Positions 32,573 through 41,963 of a DNA stretch of 64,000 nt are shown in pieces (the stretch's first letter is position 1; each line of letters starts with the position of its first letter). The position numbers and the translations under genes are program-made. Location of the stretch: contig NZ_LZGM01000073.1 of the NCBI RefSeq assembly GCF_001690195.1, forward strand, positions 20,875 to 84,874. The letters run 5' to 3'. The notes under the pieces are model-generated. The model worked only from the letters and a program-made list of their open reading frames with translations. It had not been told where the DNA came from and made no database searches. This DNA is from Gilliamella sp. wkB108 (lineage in GTDB: Bacteria; Pseudomonadota; Gammaproteobacteria; Enterobacterales; Orbaceae).

Positions 32573-32633
32573 GATTCGAACGCTCGACAAACGGATTAAA
32601 AGTCCGCTGCTCTACCGACTGAGCTAACAACCC
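32558..32633 (-). tRNA. tRNA-Lys (anticodon UUU)
   Basis: The 76-base cloverleaf has acceptor GGGTTGT/ACGACCC, the GCTCAGTCGGTAGAGC D-arm, an anticodon arm GCGGA-CTTTTAA-TCCGT with anticodon TTT and an encoded CCA. It is third in the Val-Val-Lys operon. Its 3' 15 bases recur in the tandem repeats downstream. Confidence 0.95.
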
Positions 32634-32653
32634 ATATGAATGACGAATAAAAT

Positions 32654-32729
32654 TGGTGGGTGATACCGGGTTCGAACCAGTGACCCCCTCCTTGTAAGGG
32701 AGGTGCTCTCCCAACTGAGCTAATCACCC
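32654..32729 (-). tRNA. tRNA-Val (anticodon UAC), second copy in operon
   Basis: Acceptor GGGTGAT/ATCACCC, anticodon arm CCTCC-CTTACAA-GGAGG with anticodon TAC, and encoded CCA. It is identical over its length to the copy at 32765-32840. Confidence 0.96.
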
Positions 32730-32764
32730 CAAATGTTTCATTTCTGAAACGTCACGGTAAAGAT

Positions 32765-32840
32765 TGGTGGGTGATACCGGGTTCGAACCAGTGACCCCCT
32801 CCTTGTAAGGGAGGTGCTCTCCCAACTGAGCTAATCACCC
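32765..32840 (-). tRNA. tRNA-Val (anticodon UAC), first copy in operon
   Basis: Same 76-base sequence as the copy at 32654-32729, with anticodon TAC and encoded CCA. It is first after the promoter at 32858-32885. Confidence 0.96.
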
Positions 32841-32857
32841 TTACCGTGTGGATGTGC

Positions 32858-32885
32858 ATTATAAGGCACGGCTTAATTCAGTCAA
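32858..32885 (-). promoter_or_regulatory. Promoter of the Val-Val-Lys tRNA operon
   Basis: On the minus strand TTGACT (32885-32880) is followed after 16 bp by a perfect TATAAT (32863-32858), 17 bp before the first tRNA-Val. This is a strong sigma-70 promoter. Confidence 0.9.
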
Positions 32886-33044
32886 CCTTTTTTTTAATAT
32901 TTCTGTGAAATTGATTGAGTTCGATGTAATTTTAAACATTTTTTGGATGATATATCCCAAAAACTTGTTTTGCGGATTTTTATTTTCAAATTTGTGAATA
33001 TGATTGACAGAACAATCACTAGATATATTAGAAGTTCATTCATT

Positions 33045-34010
33045 ATGTTAATAAAAAAACACTTAATCGATAAATGCCGAGTTATTATCTATATCGAACC
33101 CAACCTTCTGCGTTATGTGTTACTAAAATCGGTGAAACAACCTTTATGTATCGATAATGAAACCATGATTGAATATCCCTATCAAGATATGACCGATATT
33201 GAGTTATTCATTGAGGATTTACTTAAGAACGTTACTGGGTTTAAAATTATTGAACTAAATCTTGATAAAATTTATATCCAATCTGAGTGGTTAACCTTAC
33301 CGGAAGAAGTGAAATTAAATATCAATGAAATTTCATTATTTATTGAAGCTTCAATTTATAAATTATTTCAAGTATCGGCAAAAGATATCTATTTCGATTT
33401 TACTTATTCTCATCAGCAGCCAAAACAAATTCAAGTGGCAATATGTGAACGTCAATTTATCGACACTTTGATTAATTTGTTTAATAAAGATAATTTATCA
33501 TTAGTATTTATTGGTGAAGTTATTGAAAACGGTCAAATCAATTTTTTACCTTGGCGCAAAACCAAACAAAAACAGCAGAAACTACAATTAGCTATAGTAG
33601 TCATCTGCTTTATGGGTATTGTTAGTTGCTTGTTTGGTTATTTGTGGCTACATGCTAGGTACAAATTAGAATATTATTCTACACAGGTAATTGATAAACA
33701 AAAACTTCAACAAAAGTTAGCACATGAATTATCTATTTATCTACCCAATCCCTCACCAAGTCAAAAACAAATTCAACAGTTTCTGTTAATGATATCAAAA
33801 CAGATACCAACAACGATTTGGCTAGAGACCTTAGTATATATACCTCAAAAAATCACTGTGAAAGGGCATAGTTTTAGTTATGTTCAAATCACAACCTTAA
33901 ATGAAGATATACTACAACAGCAACATATAGCTAAGAGCCAAGTAACTTCAGTTACCTCAAATAAAGATGATTTACTGTTTGAATTGGATATTAAATTGAG
34001 TGAAGAGTGA
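33045..34010 (+). CDS. Fused HofM-HofN (PilM-PilN) type pilus/DNA-uptake protein
   Basis: The 321-residue protein joins two genes usually separate. Residues 1-165 resemble a shortened PilM/HofM (IIYIEPNLLRYVLL at the start) but lack actin-like ATPase motifs I could name. Residues 166-321 are PilN/HofN: the hallmark FLPWR at about 168-172, a membrane helix at about 181-202 (AIVVICFMGIVSCLFGYLWL) and a periplasmic region. The start is uncertain: 32943 (TTG), 33000 and 33045 are all open; I prefer 33045, where similarity begins. It heads hofM-O-P-Q, the inner-membrane to outer-membrane bridge of competence or type IV pili. Confidence 0.75.
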   Translation: MLIKKHLIDKCRVIIYIEPNLLRYVLLKSVKQPLCIDNETMIEYPYQDMTDIELFIEDLLKNVTGFKIIELNLDKIYIQSEWLTLPEEVKLNINEISLFIEASIYKLFQVSAKDIYFDFTYSHQQPKQIQVAICERQFIDTLINLFNKDNLSLVFIGEVIENGQINFLPWRKTKQKQQKLQLAIVVICFMGIVSCLFGYLWLHARYKLEYYSTQVIDKQKLQQKLAHELSIYLPNPSPSQKQIQQFLLMISKQIPTTIWLETLVYIPQKITVKGHSFSYVQITTLNEDILQQQHIAKSQVTSVTSNKDDLLFELDIKLSEE

Positions 34011-34473
34011 ATTTTTTAATCGTCCAATTTGGCAACAATATTTACTAAGTTGCTTGTTTTTATTATCAATATTCTGGATTGGTTATCTTTTGTTTATTGT
34101 AGATATTGAGCGTGAAGCTGAGCAACAAATGCAACTTTACCATGAAAAAAAAGTCGAAATTGAATTACTACAAGCTAGATTAACACGGTATCAGGCGAGT
34201 AAAAGTAATTCATTAAGTTTAATATCAGAAAAAGAGTTAGCACAGGCGATTGAACATAATCATTTAGCTTTAAGCTCCTTTAAACATTATGAAGATGATA
34301 GTTATATAAATTGGGAGATTGAACTCTATGGCAAATTTGTTGATTTTATAGCTTTAATTACATCATTGAATGATGATTACTATTATCTTGATTTTCATCA
34401 TTTAATGATAAATAAGCAAGATCAGCAATTACAAATAACCTTTACATTACTGTTTAAAAAGGAAGTAAAGTGA
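34000..34473 (+). CDS. hofO: HofO/PilO-like pilus alignment protein
   Basis: This 157-residue protein has one N-terminal membrane helix (YLLSCLFLLSIFWIGYLLFI, about 14-33), then a coiled stretch (REAEQQMQLYHEKKVEIELL) and a periplasmic ferredoxin-like domain, as expected for PilO, which pairs with PilN. It starts with GTG, overlapping the upstream gene by 11 bp, so it is translationally coupled. Confidence 0.75.
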   Translation: MKSEFFNRPIWQQYLLSCLFLLSIFWIGYLLFIVDIEREAEQQMQLYHEKKVEIELLQARLTRYQASKSNSLSLISEKELAQAIEHNHLALSSFKHYEDDSYINWEIELYGKFVDFIALITSLNDDYYYLDFHHLMINKQDQQLQITFTLLFKKEVK

Positions 34474-34847
34474 GAAGTTTGATTGTTATAGGATTAAGTT
34501 TGTTAATGGCTAATTTTAATATGGTTAAGGCTAATATTGATACAGTTATATTGCGCGATCCGTTTGCACAACAGAATTTAATACCTTGTAAAGAACATAC
34601 CAACATTTTATTACAACAGATCCAAAGTTGGCAATTTAAAGGAATAATTGTACAAGTTGATCATTCTTATCGGCAAATTTGGTTAGCATCACAAAGTCAA
34701 TGGTTATCAATAACCGATAATATTGTACCTAATATTCTATTTCCATGGCAGATGCAATCAATATCTGCCGATAATATCGTATGGCAAGCAAATTTACCTG
34801 AGTATTGTCATGATGAAATTTTATGGACGATGCGATTAAATGAATAA
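34470..34847 (+). CDS. hofP: HofP/PilP-like periplasmic protein
   Basis: This 125-residue exported protein has a signal peptide of about 20 residues and then the PilP-type motif RDPFAQ (about residue 30), with two cysteines (about 39 and 116). PilP links the inner membrane PilMNO complex to the secretin HofQ. It starts with GTG, overlaps hofO by 4 bp and hofQ by 8 bp. Confidence 0.72.
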   Translation: MRSLIVIGLSLLMANFNMVKANIDTVILRDPFAQQNLIPCKEHTNILLQQIQSWQFKGIIVQVDHSYRQIWLASQSQWLSITDNIVPNILFPWQMQSISADNIVWQANLPEYCHDEILWTMRLNE

Positions 34848-36171
34848 ACAGTTTAAACAGACAATAATAGGCAGTGTCATTTATCACTTACAAAAAATAA
34901 TAAGCTGGCTATTGAAAAAAGTAATTGCAATAGTGTTTGTTTTTGCTTTCATCAGCACTATCGGTTTTGCTGATCCTAATCAATATTCAGATATTGACCA
35001 CAACGATCTTATTTCGATGAGTTTTTACCAAACTGATATCGCCGTTATATTGCAAGCGTTAGCCGATAGTAGACAGTTGAATTTAGTGATGACCGAAGAT
35101 TTAACTTTAAAACAGACCATAAAACTGCAAAATGTGCCATGGCAAAAAGCATTATCGATCATATTAAACTCAGCTAAATTACAAGCTGAAATTGACGGTA
35201 ACATACTCTTTATTTCAAAAGCAATTGAACCAGAAGATTTACATCAAAAAGAGTTATTAGAAAAAAGAGAACAAGAGCAAAAGCAACCACTCGATTCGTT
35301 AGTGTTAACCGTTAACCATGTTGATCCCACTATATTGCTTGAAACAGTTCAACAACAAGGATTATTGTCTGAAAGAGGTAAAGCAGTGATAGATAAACGA
35401 ACTAATTCACTAATTATTATCGATTTACCTAAACAATTTGATGATATTAAAAAACTAGTTAAAGTGTTTGATAAATCGTTACCGCAAGTTCATATCTCTG
35501 CCCAAATTGTTACCATGAGTGATGAAAGTATGTCAGAACTTGGAATCAAATGGGGATATACAGGGAATTCATCCCAAGTAATAGATAAATTTGATGTAGG
35601 ACTTGGTGTGACAAATCCTAACTCAAATATAGGTTTTAATTTAGCTAAGATTTCAGGGAATTTGCTTAATTTAGAGTTATCTGCACTTGAATCGGAAAAT
35701 AAACTCGAAATTATTGCAAGTCCTAATTTACTTACCGCAAATCAAAATATGGCATCAATAAAGCAGGGTACCGAAATCCCTTATGAAGTTTCGAGTGGTA
35801 GCAATGGGGCAACTTCAATAGAATTTAAGCAAGCGGTTTTAGGATTAGAAGTGACACCTAAAATATTATCAGATAATCAAATGATTTTAGATCTTTATAT
35901 CACCCAAAATACAGCAGGACGATCTATAAAACGCGGTGACGGTGGGGAAGCATTAGCAATTGATACTCAAGAAATCAAAACACAAGTAAAAGTGAAAAGT
36001 GGTGAAACTGTTGTGTTAGGTGGAATTTTTCAACAACTTAATAGTGCAAATCAAAGTAAGGTACCCGGTATAAATAAGATCCCCGTAGTAGGAAATTTAT
36101 TCAAATATCAAGGTAAAAAACAACAGAAACGAGAATTAGTGATCTTTATTACACCTCAATTAGTTGAGTAA
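34840..36171 (+). CDS. hofQ: HofQ/PilQ-type outer-membrane secretin
   Basis: This 443-residue protein has a long hydrophobic leader (about 20-45, VIAIVFVFAFISTIGFA), an N-domain STN/N0-like segment (TDIAVILQALADSRQLNLV), a secretin N1 domain (about 150-210) and the secretin core, beginning QVHISAQIVTMSDESM and ending with KRELVIFITPQLVE. It forms the ring in the outer membrane through which pili or DNA pass. The gene overlaps hofP and closes the operon. Confidence 0.9.
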   Translation: MNKQFKQTIIGSVIYHLQKIISWLLKKVIAIVFVFAFISTIGFADPNQYSDIDHNDLISMSFYQTDIAVILQALADSRQLNLVMTEDLTLKQTIKLQNVPWQKALSIILNSAKLQAEIDGNILFISKAIEPEDLHQKELLEKREQEQKQPLDSLVLTVNHVDPTILLETVQQQGLLSERGKAVIDKRTNSLIIIDLPKQFDDIKKLVKVFDKSLPQVHISAQIVTMSDESMSELGIKWGYTGNSSQVIDKFDVGLGVTNPNSNIGFNLAKISGNLLNLELSALESENKLEIIASPNLLTANQNMASIKQGTEIPYEVSSGSNGATSIEFKQAVLGLEVTPKILSDNQMILDLYITQNTAGRSIKRGDGGEALAIDTQEIKTQVKVKSGETVVLGGIFQQLNSANQSKVPGINKIPVVGNLFKYQGKKQQKRELVIFITPQLVE

Positions 36172-36292
36172 TTGTCTAGGGAGTTGTATTATACTGCATC
36201 TTGATTTAGTCATTCACTTTTACACATCAATGTTGATGTGAAAGTATTGTATCAATCATTATCATTAATCTTATTATAGAATAGAGAAAATT

Positions 36293-37099
36293 ATGTTTCG
36301 TGTTGTAGCTTCTGATTTAGATGGCACTTTATTAACTCCTGAACATAGATTATCACGCTATACCAAACAAGTTCTACAAGCATTACGTCGAAAAGATATT
36401 CATTTTGTTTTTGCAACAGGACGACATCATATTGATGTTGCTCAAATGCGAGAAGATATGGAAATTGATGCGTTTATGATTACTTCAAATGGTGCTAGGG
36501 TTCATGACAGCAAAGGTAATTTGATTTTTAGTCAAAGTTTTACGCCAGAGCTAGCTAGTGAGATCGCTAAAATATGTATTGATGATCCTCTGGTTTATAC
36601 TCATTTGTATCGTGGTGATAATTGGTTAATCAATAAAGAAGATTCATACTCTCTTGAATTTCATAAGCTTACGCAGTTTTCGTACCAGCTTTTTAATCCA
36701 TTAGATTTTGATACAAATGACATTGCGAAAATCTATTTTACAACAACCGATGATGCACTTTATCCGCATTTAGTTGAGTTAAAAAACAGACTTGAAGCAA
36801 TATTTGGTAATAAAATTAGCGTGGCATTTTCAACCTTAAATTGCCTTGAAGTGATGGCTGAAAATGTATCAAAAGGCAACGCATTAAAAAATGTCGTTGA
36901 AAAATTGGGTCTTAATTTACAAGATAGTATTGCTTTTGGCGATGGGATGAATGATTTAGAAATGTTAAGCGTGGCAGGGAAAGGCTGCATAATGCAAGAT
37001 GCAAGTGTTGAATTACGTAAAAAATTACCTAATTTAGAAGTGATAGGCTCTAATGCTGATGATGCTGTTCCTCATTATTTAAGTAATCTTTTACTCTAA
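36293..37099 (+). CDS. yigL: YigL-like HAD phosphatase (pyridoxal phosphate / sugar phosphate)
   Basis: This 268-residue Cof-type HAD phosphatase begins FRVVASDLDGTLLTPEHRLS, with the nucleophile Asp in DLDGT, and ends with FGDGMNDLEML and ADDAVPHYL, all as in E. coli YigL. YigL dephosphorylates pyridoxal 5'-phosphate and several sugar phosphates. It is a stand-alone gene before tusA; a palindrome CACATCAATGTTGATGTG lies at 36223-36240 in front of it, of unknown role. Confidence 0.85.
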   Translation: MFRVVASDLDGTLLTPEHRLSRYTKQVLQALRRKDIHFVFATGRHHIDVAQMREDMEIDAFMITSNGARVHDSKGNLIFSQSFTPELASEIAKICIDDPLVYTHLYRGDNWLINKEDSYSLEFHKLTQFSYQLFNPLDFDTNDIAKIYFTTTDDALYPHLVELKNRLEAIFGNKISVAFSTLNCLEVMAENVSKGNALKNVVEKLGLNLQDSIAFGDGMNDLEMLSVAGKGCIMQDASVELRKKLPNLEVIGSNADDAVPHYLSNLLL

Positions 37100-37120
37100 A
37101 TTATTTAAGTTATTTGTGTA

Positions 37121-37357
37121 ATGAATATGACTGTAGATAAAGAGCTTAATACACTTGGTTTACGTTGTCCTGAACCGATTATGTTAGTGCGAAAAACGAT
37201 AAGAGAACTAGCTATAGGTCAAGTTCTTTATGTTATAGCAGATGATTTTGCAACTACTCGCGATATTCCTAGCTTTTGCCGACATATGGATCATGAGTTA
37301 GTTGCATCGCAAACGGAATCCAAACCTTATCAATATTGGATTAAAAAATCTCATTAA
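37121..37357 (+). CDS. tusA: TusA, sulfur carrier for tRNA thiolation
   Basis: This 78-residue protein has the persulfide Cys in [19 protein letters not shown] (about residue 16) and ends with YQYWIKKS. TusA carries sulfur from IscS to TusBCDE for 2-thiouridine in tRNA. It starts 21 bp after yigL. An ATG two codons in is an alternative start. Confidence 0.93.
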   Translation: MNMTVDKELNTLGLRCPEPIMLVRKTIRELAIGQVLYVIADDFATTRDIPSFCRHMDHELVASQTESKPYQYWIKKSH

Positions 37358-37389
37358 TTATTGCTAAAAAGTTGACAAGATGTTTCAGG

Positions 37390-37806
37390 TTAAGGGTATG
37401 TTTCAGTTAAATCAATTTGCCTTAAATAGTAATGCAATGTACGCCAATCACAAGGGCAAATACTATCTATCATTAAAAAAAGAGTGTGTCTTTTGCCATT
37501 ACGACGTGATTTTAAATTCAAGATGATCATATAACGAAGTAATAGTGGTTTTTGCATTAAATACCAACGTTGTTTATGCCAATAGATCTGATGTATATAA
37601 TGAAAGAGTGCTAGTTCGCCTTTTATAGTTCGACAGTAACTAATACTACGCCACCATTCTATTACTAATAACAATATGATAATAAACGTGTAACAATTTA
37701 ACGAAGTATCTGCTAGTAATATCCAACTTAAAATAATCAGTACTAAATAAAAAACACATAACATCATTACTTGTTGATAAGAAATAGTAAGTGTTGTACT
37801 CCACAT
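37390..37806 (-). CDS. ygfX: YgfX/CptA-like membrane protein
   Basis: This 138-residue protein has two N-terminal hydrophobic helices (about 13-33 and 38-52) and then a soluble part that fits YgfX: RYMIILNLKSRRNGKRHTLF near residue 90 and WRTLHYYLRQI near 120. YgfX is a membrane protein reported as the toxin-like partner of SdhE/YgfY. No sdhE is adjacent here, which is unusual. Similarity is modest, so the assignment is likely rather than certain. Confidence 0.65.
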   Translation of the reverse strand: MWSTTLTISYQQVMMLCVFYLVLIILSWILLADTSLNCYTFIIILLLVIEWWRSISYCRTIKGELALFHYIHQIYWHKQRWYLMQKPLLLRYMIILNLKSRRNGKRHTLFLMIDSICPCDWRTLHYYLRQIDLTETYP

Positions 37807-37986
37807 AATGACTTTTGATTAAGTTAAAATAGCATTATTCCACTATGACAAAAAGATACTTAAAATAATGCTAAAATTGGGAGGTAATGCACATATCAGA
37901 TGTATTTATTGCAAAAAAGATATATCTAAATTAATAGTAATCTATTTGATTTATTATTTAAAAACAATGTGATAACACCCAATCTT

Positions 37987-38565
37987 TTACTTACATATAG
38001 TTGCATTCTCAAATCGATATTCAAAACTGTTTGACTTTGTTTTTACCTTTTTTATTTGAAATTTATTATCTTGTAAAATACGCTCTAAATTATTGATAAA
38101 ATTATCTAAAGTATTAATATCGACTTTGTTAGAGAAGGGTGCTAATAATGAAGTCCCCACGCGTATTTTATAATTGATACGTGTGGATTTAATTTTTAAA
38201 TAGCGTAATTCATTGCGAGTTCCAATATAAATGAGGCTGTTCAATTCTTGAACTATATCTATTTTCTCTTCTTCTTTACCTTTCTGTTTTATGATAAAAA
38301 CGGGGCAATGCTGTTCATCTATGTTAATAAACCATAATTGTCTGAACTTTAAACCCAAAAAACGTAATAAAAATAAAAATACTGTACATCCCAGAAACAT
38401 AGCCCCAAAAAATATATTTTCAGGTATATCATGTATTGAATTTAATTGATTAAATTGATAATAAAATATAATAGATAATACCCAAGTTGCAATAAACAGT
38501 AATCCCGATAACAGACCAATTCGTATCTCTGTTTTAAAATTAACTCCGTAAAATTGATATATCAT
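37987..38565 (-). CDS. Uncharacterised membrane protein
   Basis: This 192-residue protein has two predicted N-terminal membrane helices (about 16-37 and 50-72) and a soluble C-terminal domain rich in Lys, Asn and Glu. I do not recognise a family. The ATG at 38565 lacks a strong ribosome site. It lies between ygfX and mrcA and is probably transcribed with ygfX (180 bp gap). Confidence 0.6.
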   Translation of the reverse strand: MIYQFYGVNFKTEIRIGLLSGLLFIATWVLSIIFYYQFNQLNSIHDIPENIFFGAMFLGCTVFLFLLRFLGLKFRQLWFINIDEQHCPVFIIKQKGKEEEKIDIVQELNSLIYIGTRNELRYLKIKSTRINYKIRVGTSLLAPFSNKVDINTLDNFINNLERILQDNKFQIKKVKTKSNSFEYRFENATICK

Positions 38566-38845
38566 CGTATAAACCTTAACTTATTAAAATAATCGAATTA
38601 TTTATTTTGTTAACTGAAAATAACAAGAATCTTATAGAATAAACATCGTGATAGATAATAATGCTTATTAAGCATGGATATATTAACTCATTAACGATAC
38701 AATTGAAGCACTTTATTTTGCGCCTTTTAATGTAATAGGTGTATAATTATTGTCATAAAAATATATGTTAAACATTTTCTAGGGGAACAGGGGTGACTTT
38801 GTTGCCCTTACTTTTACCTTTAAGAAATTAGGTAGGAATAATTTT

Positions 38846-41386
38846 GTGATTTTAATTAAACTATTAAAAATTATTTTAAAGCTTTTAATCGGTTGTTTTA
38901 TTTGTGGCCTAATCATTGGGATTGCTGGGTATGCATATTACTCAAAAGATCTGCCTGATGTTGCTTCATTGAAAGATGTGCGTTTACAAACACCATTACA
39001 AGTATTAAGTAAAGATGGTGAATTAATCGCTATTTTTGGTGAACGACGTCGAACACCACTGAAATATGACGAAATACCCCAATTAGTTGTTAATGCTGTT
39101 ATCGCAACTGAAGATGCGCGTTTTCATGAACATTTTGGAATCGATCCAATCGGTATCATTCGAGCTATGTATATCGGATTGAAACAAAAAGGCTTTTCAC
39201 AAGGTGGGAGTACCATTACCCAACAAGTCGCAAAAAACTTCTTTCTAACGCCTGAAAAAAGTATATCTCGTAAAGTGAAAGAGATGATTTTGGCCATTCG
39301 TATGGAAAAAGAGTTGTCAAAAGAAGAGATAATGGCACTTTATCTCAATATGATTAATTTTGGTTCAAGAGCCTATGGTGTAGCTGCTGCAGCTTATACT
39401 TTTTTTGGAAAATCGCCACAAGATTTAACGGTTGATGAAGCTGCCTTATTAGCTGGATTACCGAATGCGCCGTCTGCATTTAATCCAATTGCGCACCCTG
39501 AAAAAGCCTTAACTCGCCGTAATTGGGTATTAGGGCGTATGTTAGACCAATCTTATATTACTCAAGCACAATATGATGAAGCGATTAGTAAACCATTAAA
39601 TGTTAGTTATCATGCACCACAAATCGAATTTTCTGCTCCTTATGTTGCTGAAATGGCTCGTCAATTTATGTACGAAAAATTTGGCGAAAATGCTTATACT
39701 GATGGTTATAAAGTCTATACCACAATTTCTAAACAAGATCAGATAGCAGCAACTGAATCGGTACAAAAACATATCATTGATTACGATATAAGACATGGTT
39801 ACCGAGGTCCTGAAAAAGTATTATGGAAGAATAATGAATCGCCTTGGGATGCAGAACAAATTAAGAAAGAATTAGAAAAGTATATTTGCTATGGTGGCAT
39901 TTGTCCTGCAGTAGTAATTAAAGCGTCTGATTCAGAGGCTACGGCTGTGTTAACTGATAGTAGCAATATCGTGATTACTTATCAGGGAATGAAGTGGGCT
40001 CGTCCATTTATCAGTGATACGCAGCAAGGTGGTTTCCCTAAAAAAGTATCGGATACCATAAAAGCTGGACAATTGATCTGGGTGAGAAAACCTCAAGATA
40101 ATTGGGAGCTAGCTCAAGTTCCGGCGGTAAATGCTGCTTTAGTTTCATTGGATTCAGACAATGGTGCTATCAAAGCTATTGTGGGTGGGTATGATTTTAA
40201 TTTGAGTAAATTCAACCGAGCTACTCAAGCATTACGTCAATTAGGTTCAAATATAAAACCATTTATTTATACGGCAACATTAGAGCAAGGATTGACTATG
40301 GCTACATTACTCAATGATGCGCCAATTGTGCGCACTACGGGTAGTGAAACTTGGCGACCTAAAAACTCTCCGCCGAGTTATGCAGGGCCATTACGCTTAA
40401 GAATTGGTTTAGGTATGTCAAAAAATGTAATGATGGTAAGAGCGCTTCGTGCTGTTGGCATTGATTATGCTGCATCTTACTTAGAGCGATTTGGATTTCC
40501 AAAAGAAAATATTTCGCATAATGAATCATTAGCTTTAGGATCAGCATCATTTACTCCACTGCAAGTTGCAAGGGCGTATTCTGTAATTGTTAATGGTGGG
40601 TATTTAGTTACTCCATATTTGATTGAAAAGATAGAGTACTATAATAATAAAGATGTCATTTACCAACATCAACCTCTTATTGCTTGTCAGAATTGTAACG
40701 ATGAAGTTCAGACAACGGAGTCTACACCAGCATCATTAGATAACGTTGAGGATGTTGCTAATCAAACAGATAATGAAGAGCCAGAACTTGCTAATATGAA
40801 ATCAGAAGATAATTTAATATTACCTGATATGAATAAAGATAATAAATCAAATGACATTACACCAAAATATGCACCACATACATTAAGTAGTGGCATTGCA
40901 TTTATTATGAAAGACGGACTTCGATCAACGGTATTTGGTGGCTCGGATTGGCAAGGTACAGCTTGGCGAGTCAAATCACTAGGGCGTAAAGACGTGGGTG
41001 GTAAAACCGGTACAACTAATGGTTCAAAAGACGTTTGGTTTTCTGGATTTGGTGGTAATATCGTCACAACTGTATGGATGGGCTTTGATGATCATCGTCG
41101 TGAATTAGGACGAACTTTCCGCGCAGAAGCAGGGGCGGTGACCGCTAATCCGATCTGGGTCGATTATATGAAAGTGGCACTGAAAGATGTACCTGTAAAA
41201 GAAGATGTCAAACCAGAAGATGTTATTTCGGTAACGATAGATCAAAGAACAGGTTTATTACCTCAACCTGGTTCGCAAACTATGTCAGAATATTTTATTA
41301 AAGGCACTGAACCAACACATTATGCTACACAAGAAATTGGTACTAAAGTTACCGATTCTGAAGGCAATACTTCTGAATTATTCTAA
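38846..41386 (+). CDS. mrcA: MrcA, penicillin-binding protein 1A
   Basis: This 846-residue bifunctional murein synthase is anchored by one N-terminal helix (about 5-29). The transglycosylase domain has EDARFHEHFGIDPIGIIRA with the catalytic Glu and GGSTITQQVAKNFFL. The transpeptidase has the SNIK nucleophile motif near residue 467, SKN near 530 and KTGTTNGSKDVW near 720. The start is GTG, with AGGA 9 bases upstream. mrcA next to hof genes and rsmD is typical of gammaproteobacteria, although here it is co-oriented with the hof operon rather than divergent. Confidence 0.97.
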   Translation: MILIKLLKIILKLLIGCFICGLIIGIAGYAYYSKDLPDVASLKDVRLQTPLQVLSKDGELIAIFGERRRTPLKYDEIPQLVVNAVIATEDARFHEHFGIDPIGIIRAMYIGLKQKGFSQGGSTITQQVAKNFFLTPEKSISRKVKEMILAIRMEKELSKEEIMALYLNMINFGSRAYGVAAAAYTFFGKSPQDLTVDEAALLAGLPNAPSAFNPIAHPEKALTRRNWVLGRMLDQSYITQAQYDEAISKPLNVSYHAPQIEFSAPYVAEMARQFMYEKFGENAYTDGYKVYTTISKQDQIAATESVQKHIIDYDIRHGYRGPEKVLWKNNESPWDAEQIKKELEKYICYGGICPAVVIKASDSEATAVLTDSSNIVITYQGMKWARPFISDTQQGGFPKKVSDTIKAGQLIWVRKPQDNWELAQVPAVNAALVSLDSDNGAIKAIVGGYDFNLSKFNRATQALRQLGSNIKPFIYTATLEQGLTMATLLNDAPIVRTTGSETWRPKNSPPSYAGPLRLRIGLGMSKNVMMVRALRAVGIDYAASYLERFGFPKENISHNESLALGSASFTPLQVARAYSVIVNGGYLVTPYLIEKIEYYNNKDVIYQHQPLIACQNCNDEVQTTESTPASLDNVEDVANQTDNEEPELANMKSEDNLILPDMNKDNKSNDITPKYAPHTLSSGIAFIMKDGLRSTVFGGSDWQGTAWRVKSLGRKDVGGKTGTTNGSKDVWFSGFGGNIVTTVWMGFDDHRRELGRTFRAEAGAVTANPIWVDYMKVALKDVPVKEDVKPEDVISVTIDQRTGLLPQPGSQTMSEYFIKGTEPTHYATQEIGTKVTDSEGNTSELF

Positions 41387-41399
41387 ATAAGGATTCACA

Positions 41400-41963
41400 A
41401 TGAATGGTTCAATTAGAATAATTGGTGGAAAGTGGCGTGGACGTAAACTATCTGTTTTAGATAAACAAGGGCTTCGTCCTACAACTGATAGAGTTAAAGA
41501 AACCTTGTATAACTGGTTAATGCCAGTTATACATGACAGTATTTGTTTAGATTGTTTTTCAGGTAGTGGATCATTAGGCTTTGAAGCAGCTTCAAGAGGA
41601 GCTAAAAGTGTAACACTACTTGAAAAGGATAAACAAGTTGCGCAACAACTTAGTAAAAATAAACAAATTATTGCTAGCGAGGCTATCGATATTTATCAAA
41701 CTGATACCTTGCTTTGGCTCAACAAAACCGCGCAAAAGCAGTTTGATATTGTATTTATTGATCCACCATTTCATCGCGCTTTGGTTGCCAAAACGGTTAA
41801 TCAACTTGAAGCAAATAACTGGCTTAAACCTTCATCTTACATCTATGTTGAGACTGAAGTTGATCATAATGTAATGGAATATATCCCATTGAACTGGCAA
41901 TTACATCGAGAAAAAACGGCTGGTCAAGTTCATTGTTATCTTTTTATTAGAGAAAATAGTTAA
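41400..41963 (+). CDS. rsmD: RsmD, 16S rRNA m2G966 methyltransferase
   Basis: This 187-residue SAM methyltransferase has the motif LDCFSGSGSLGFEAASRGA near residue 46 and the catalytic DPPF near residue 120. It methylates G966 of 16S rRNA. It starts 13 bp after mrcA and shares a base with the yhhL start (41963). Confidence 0.95.
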   Translation: MNGSIRIIGGKWRGRKLSVLDKQGLRPTTDRVKETLYNWLMPVIHDSICLDCFSGSGSLGFEAASRGAKSVTLLEKDKQVAQQLSKNKQIIASEAIDIYQTDTLLWLNKTAQKQFDIVFIDPPFHRALVAKTVNQLEANNWLKPSSYIYVETEVDHNVMEYIPLNWQLHREKTAGQVHCYLFIRENS

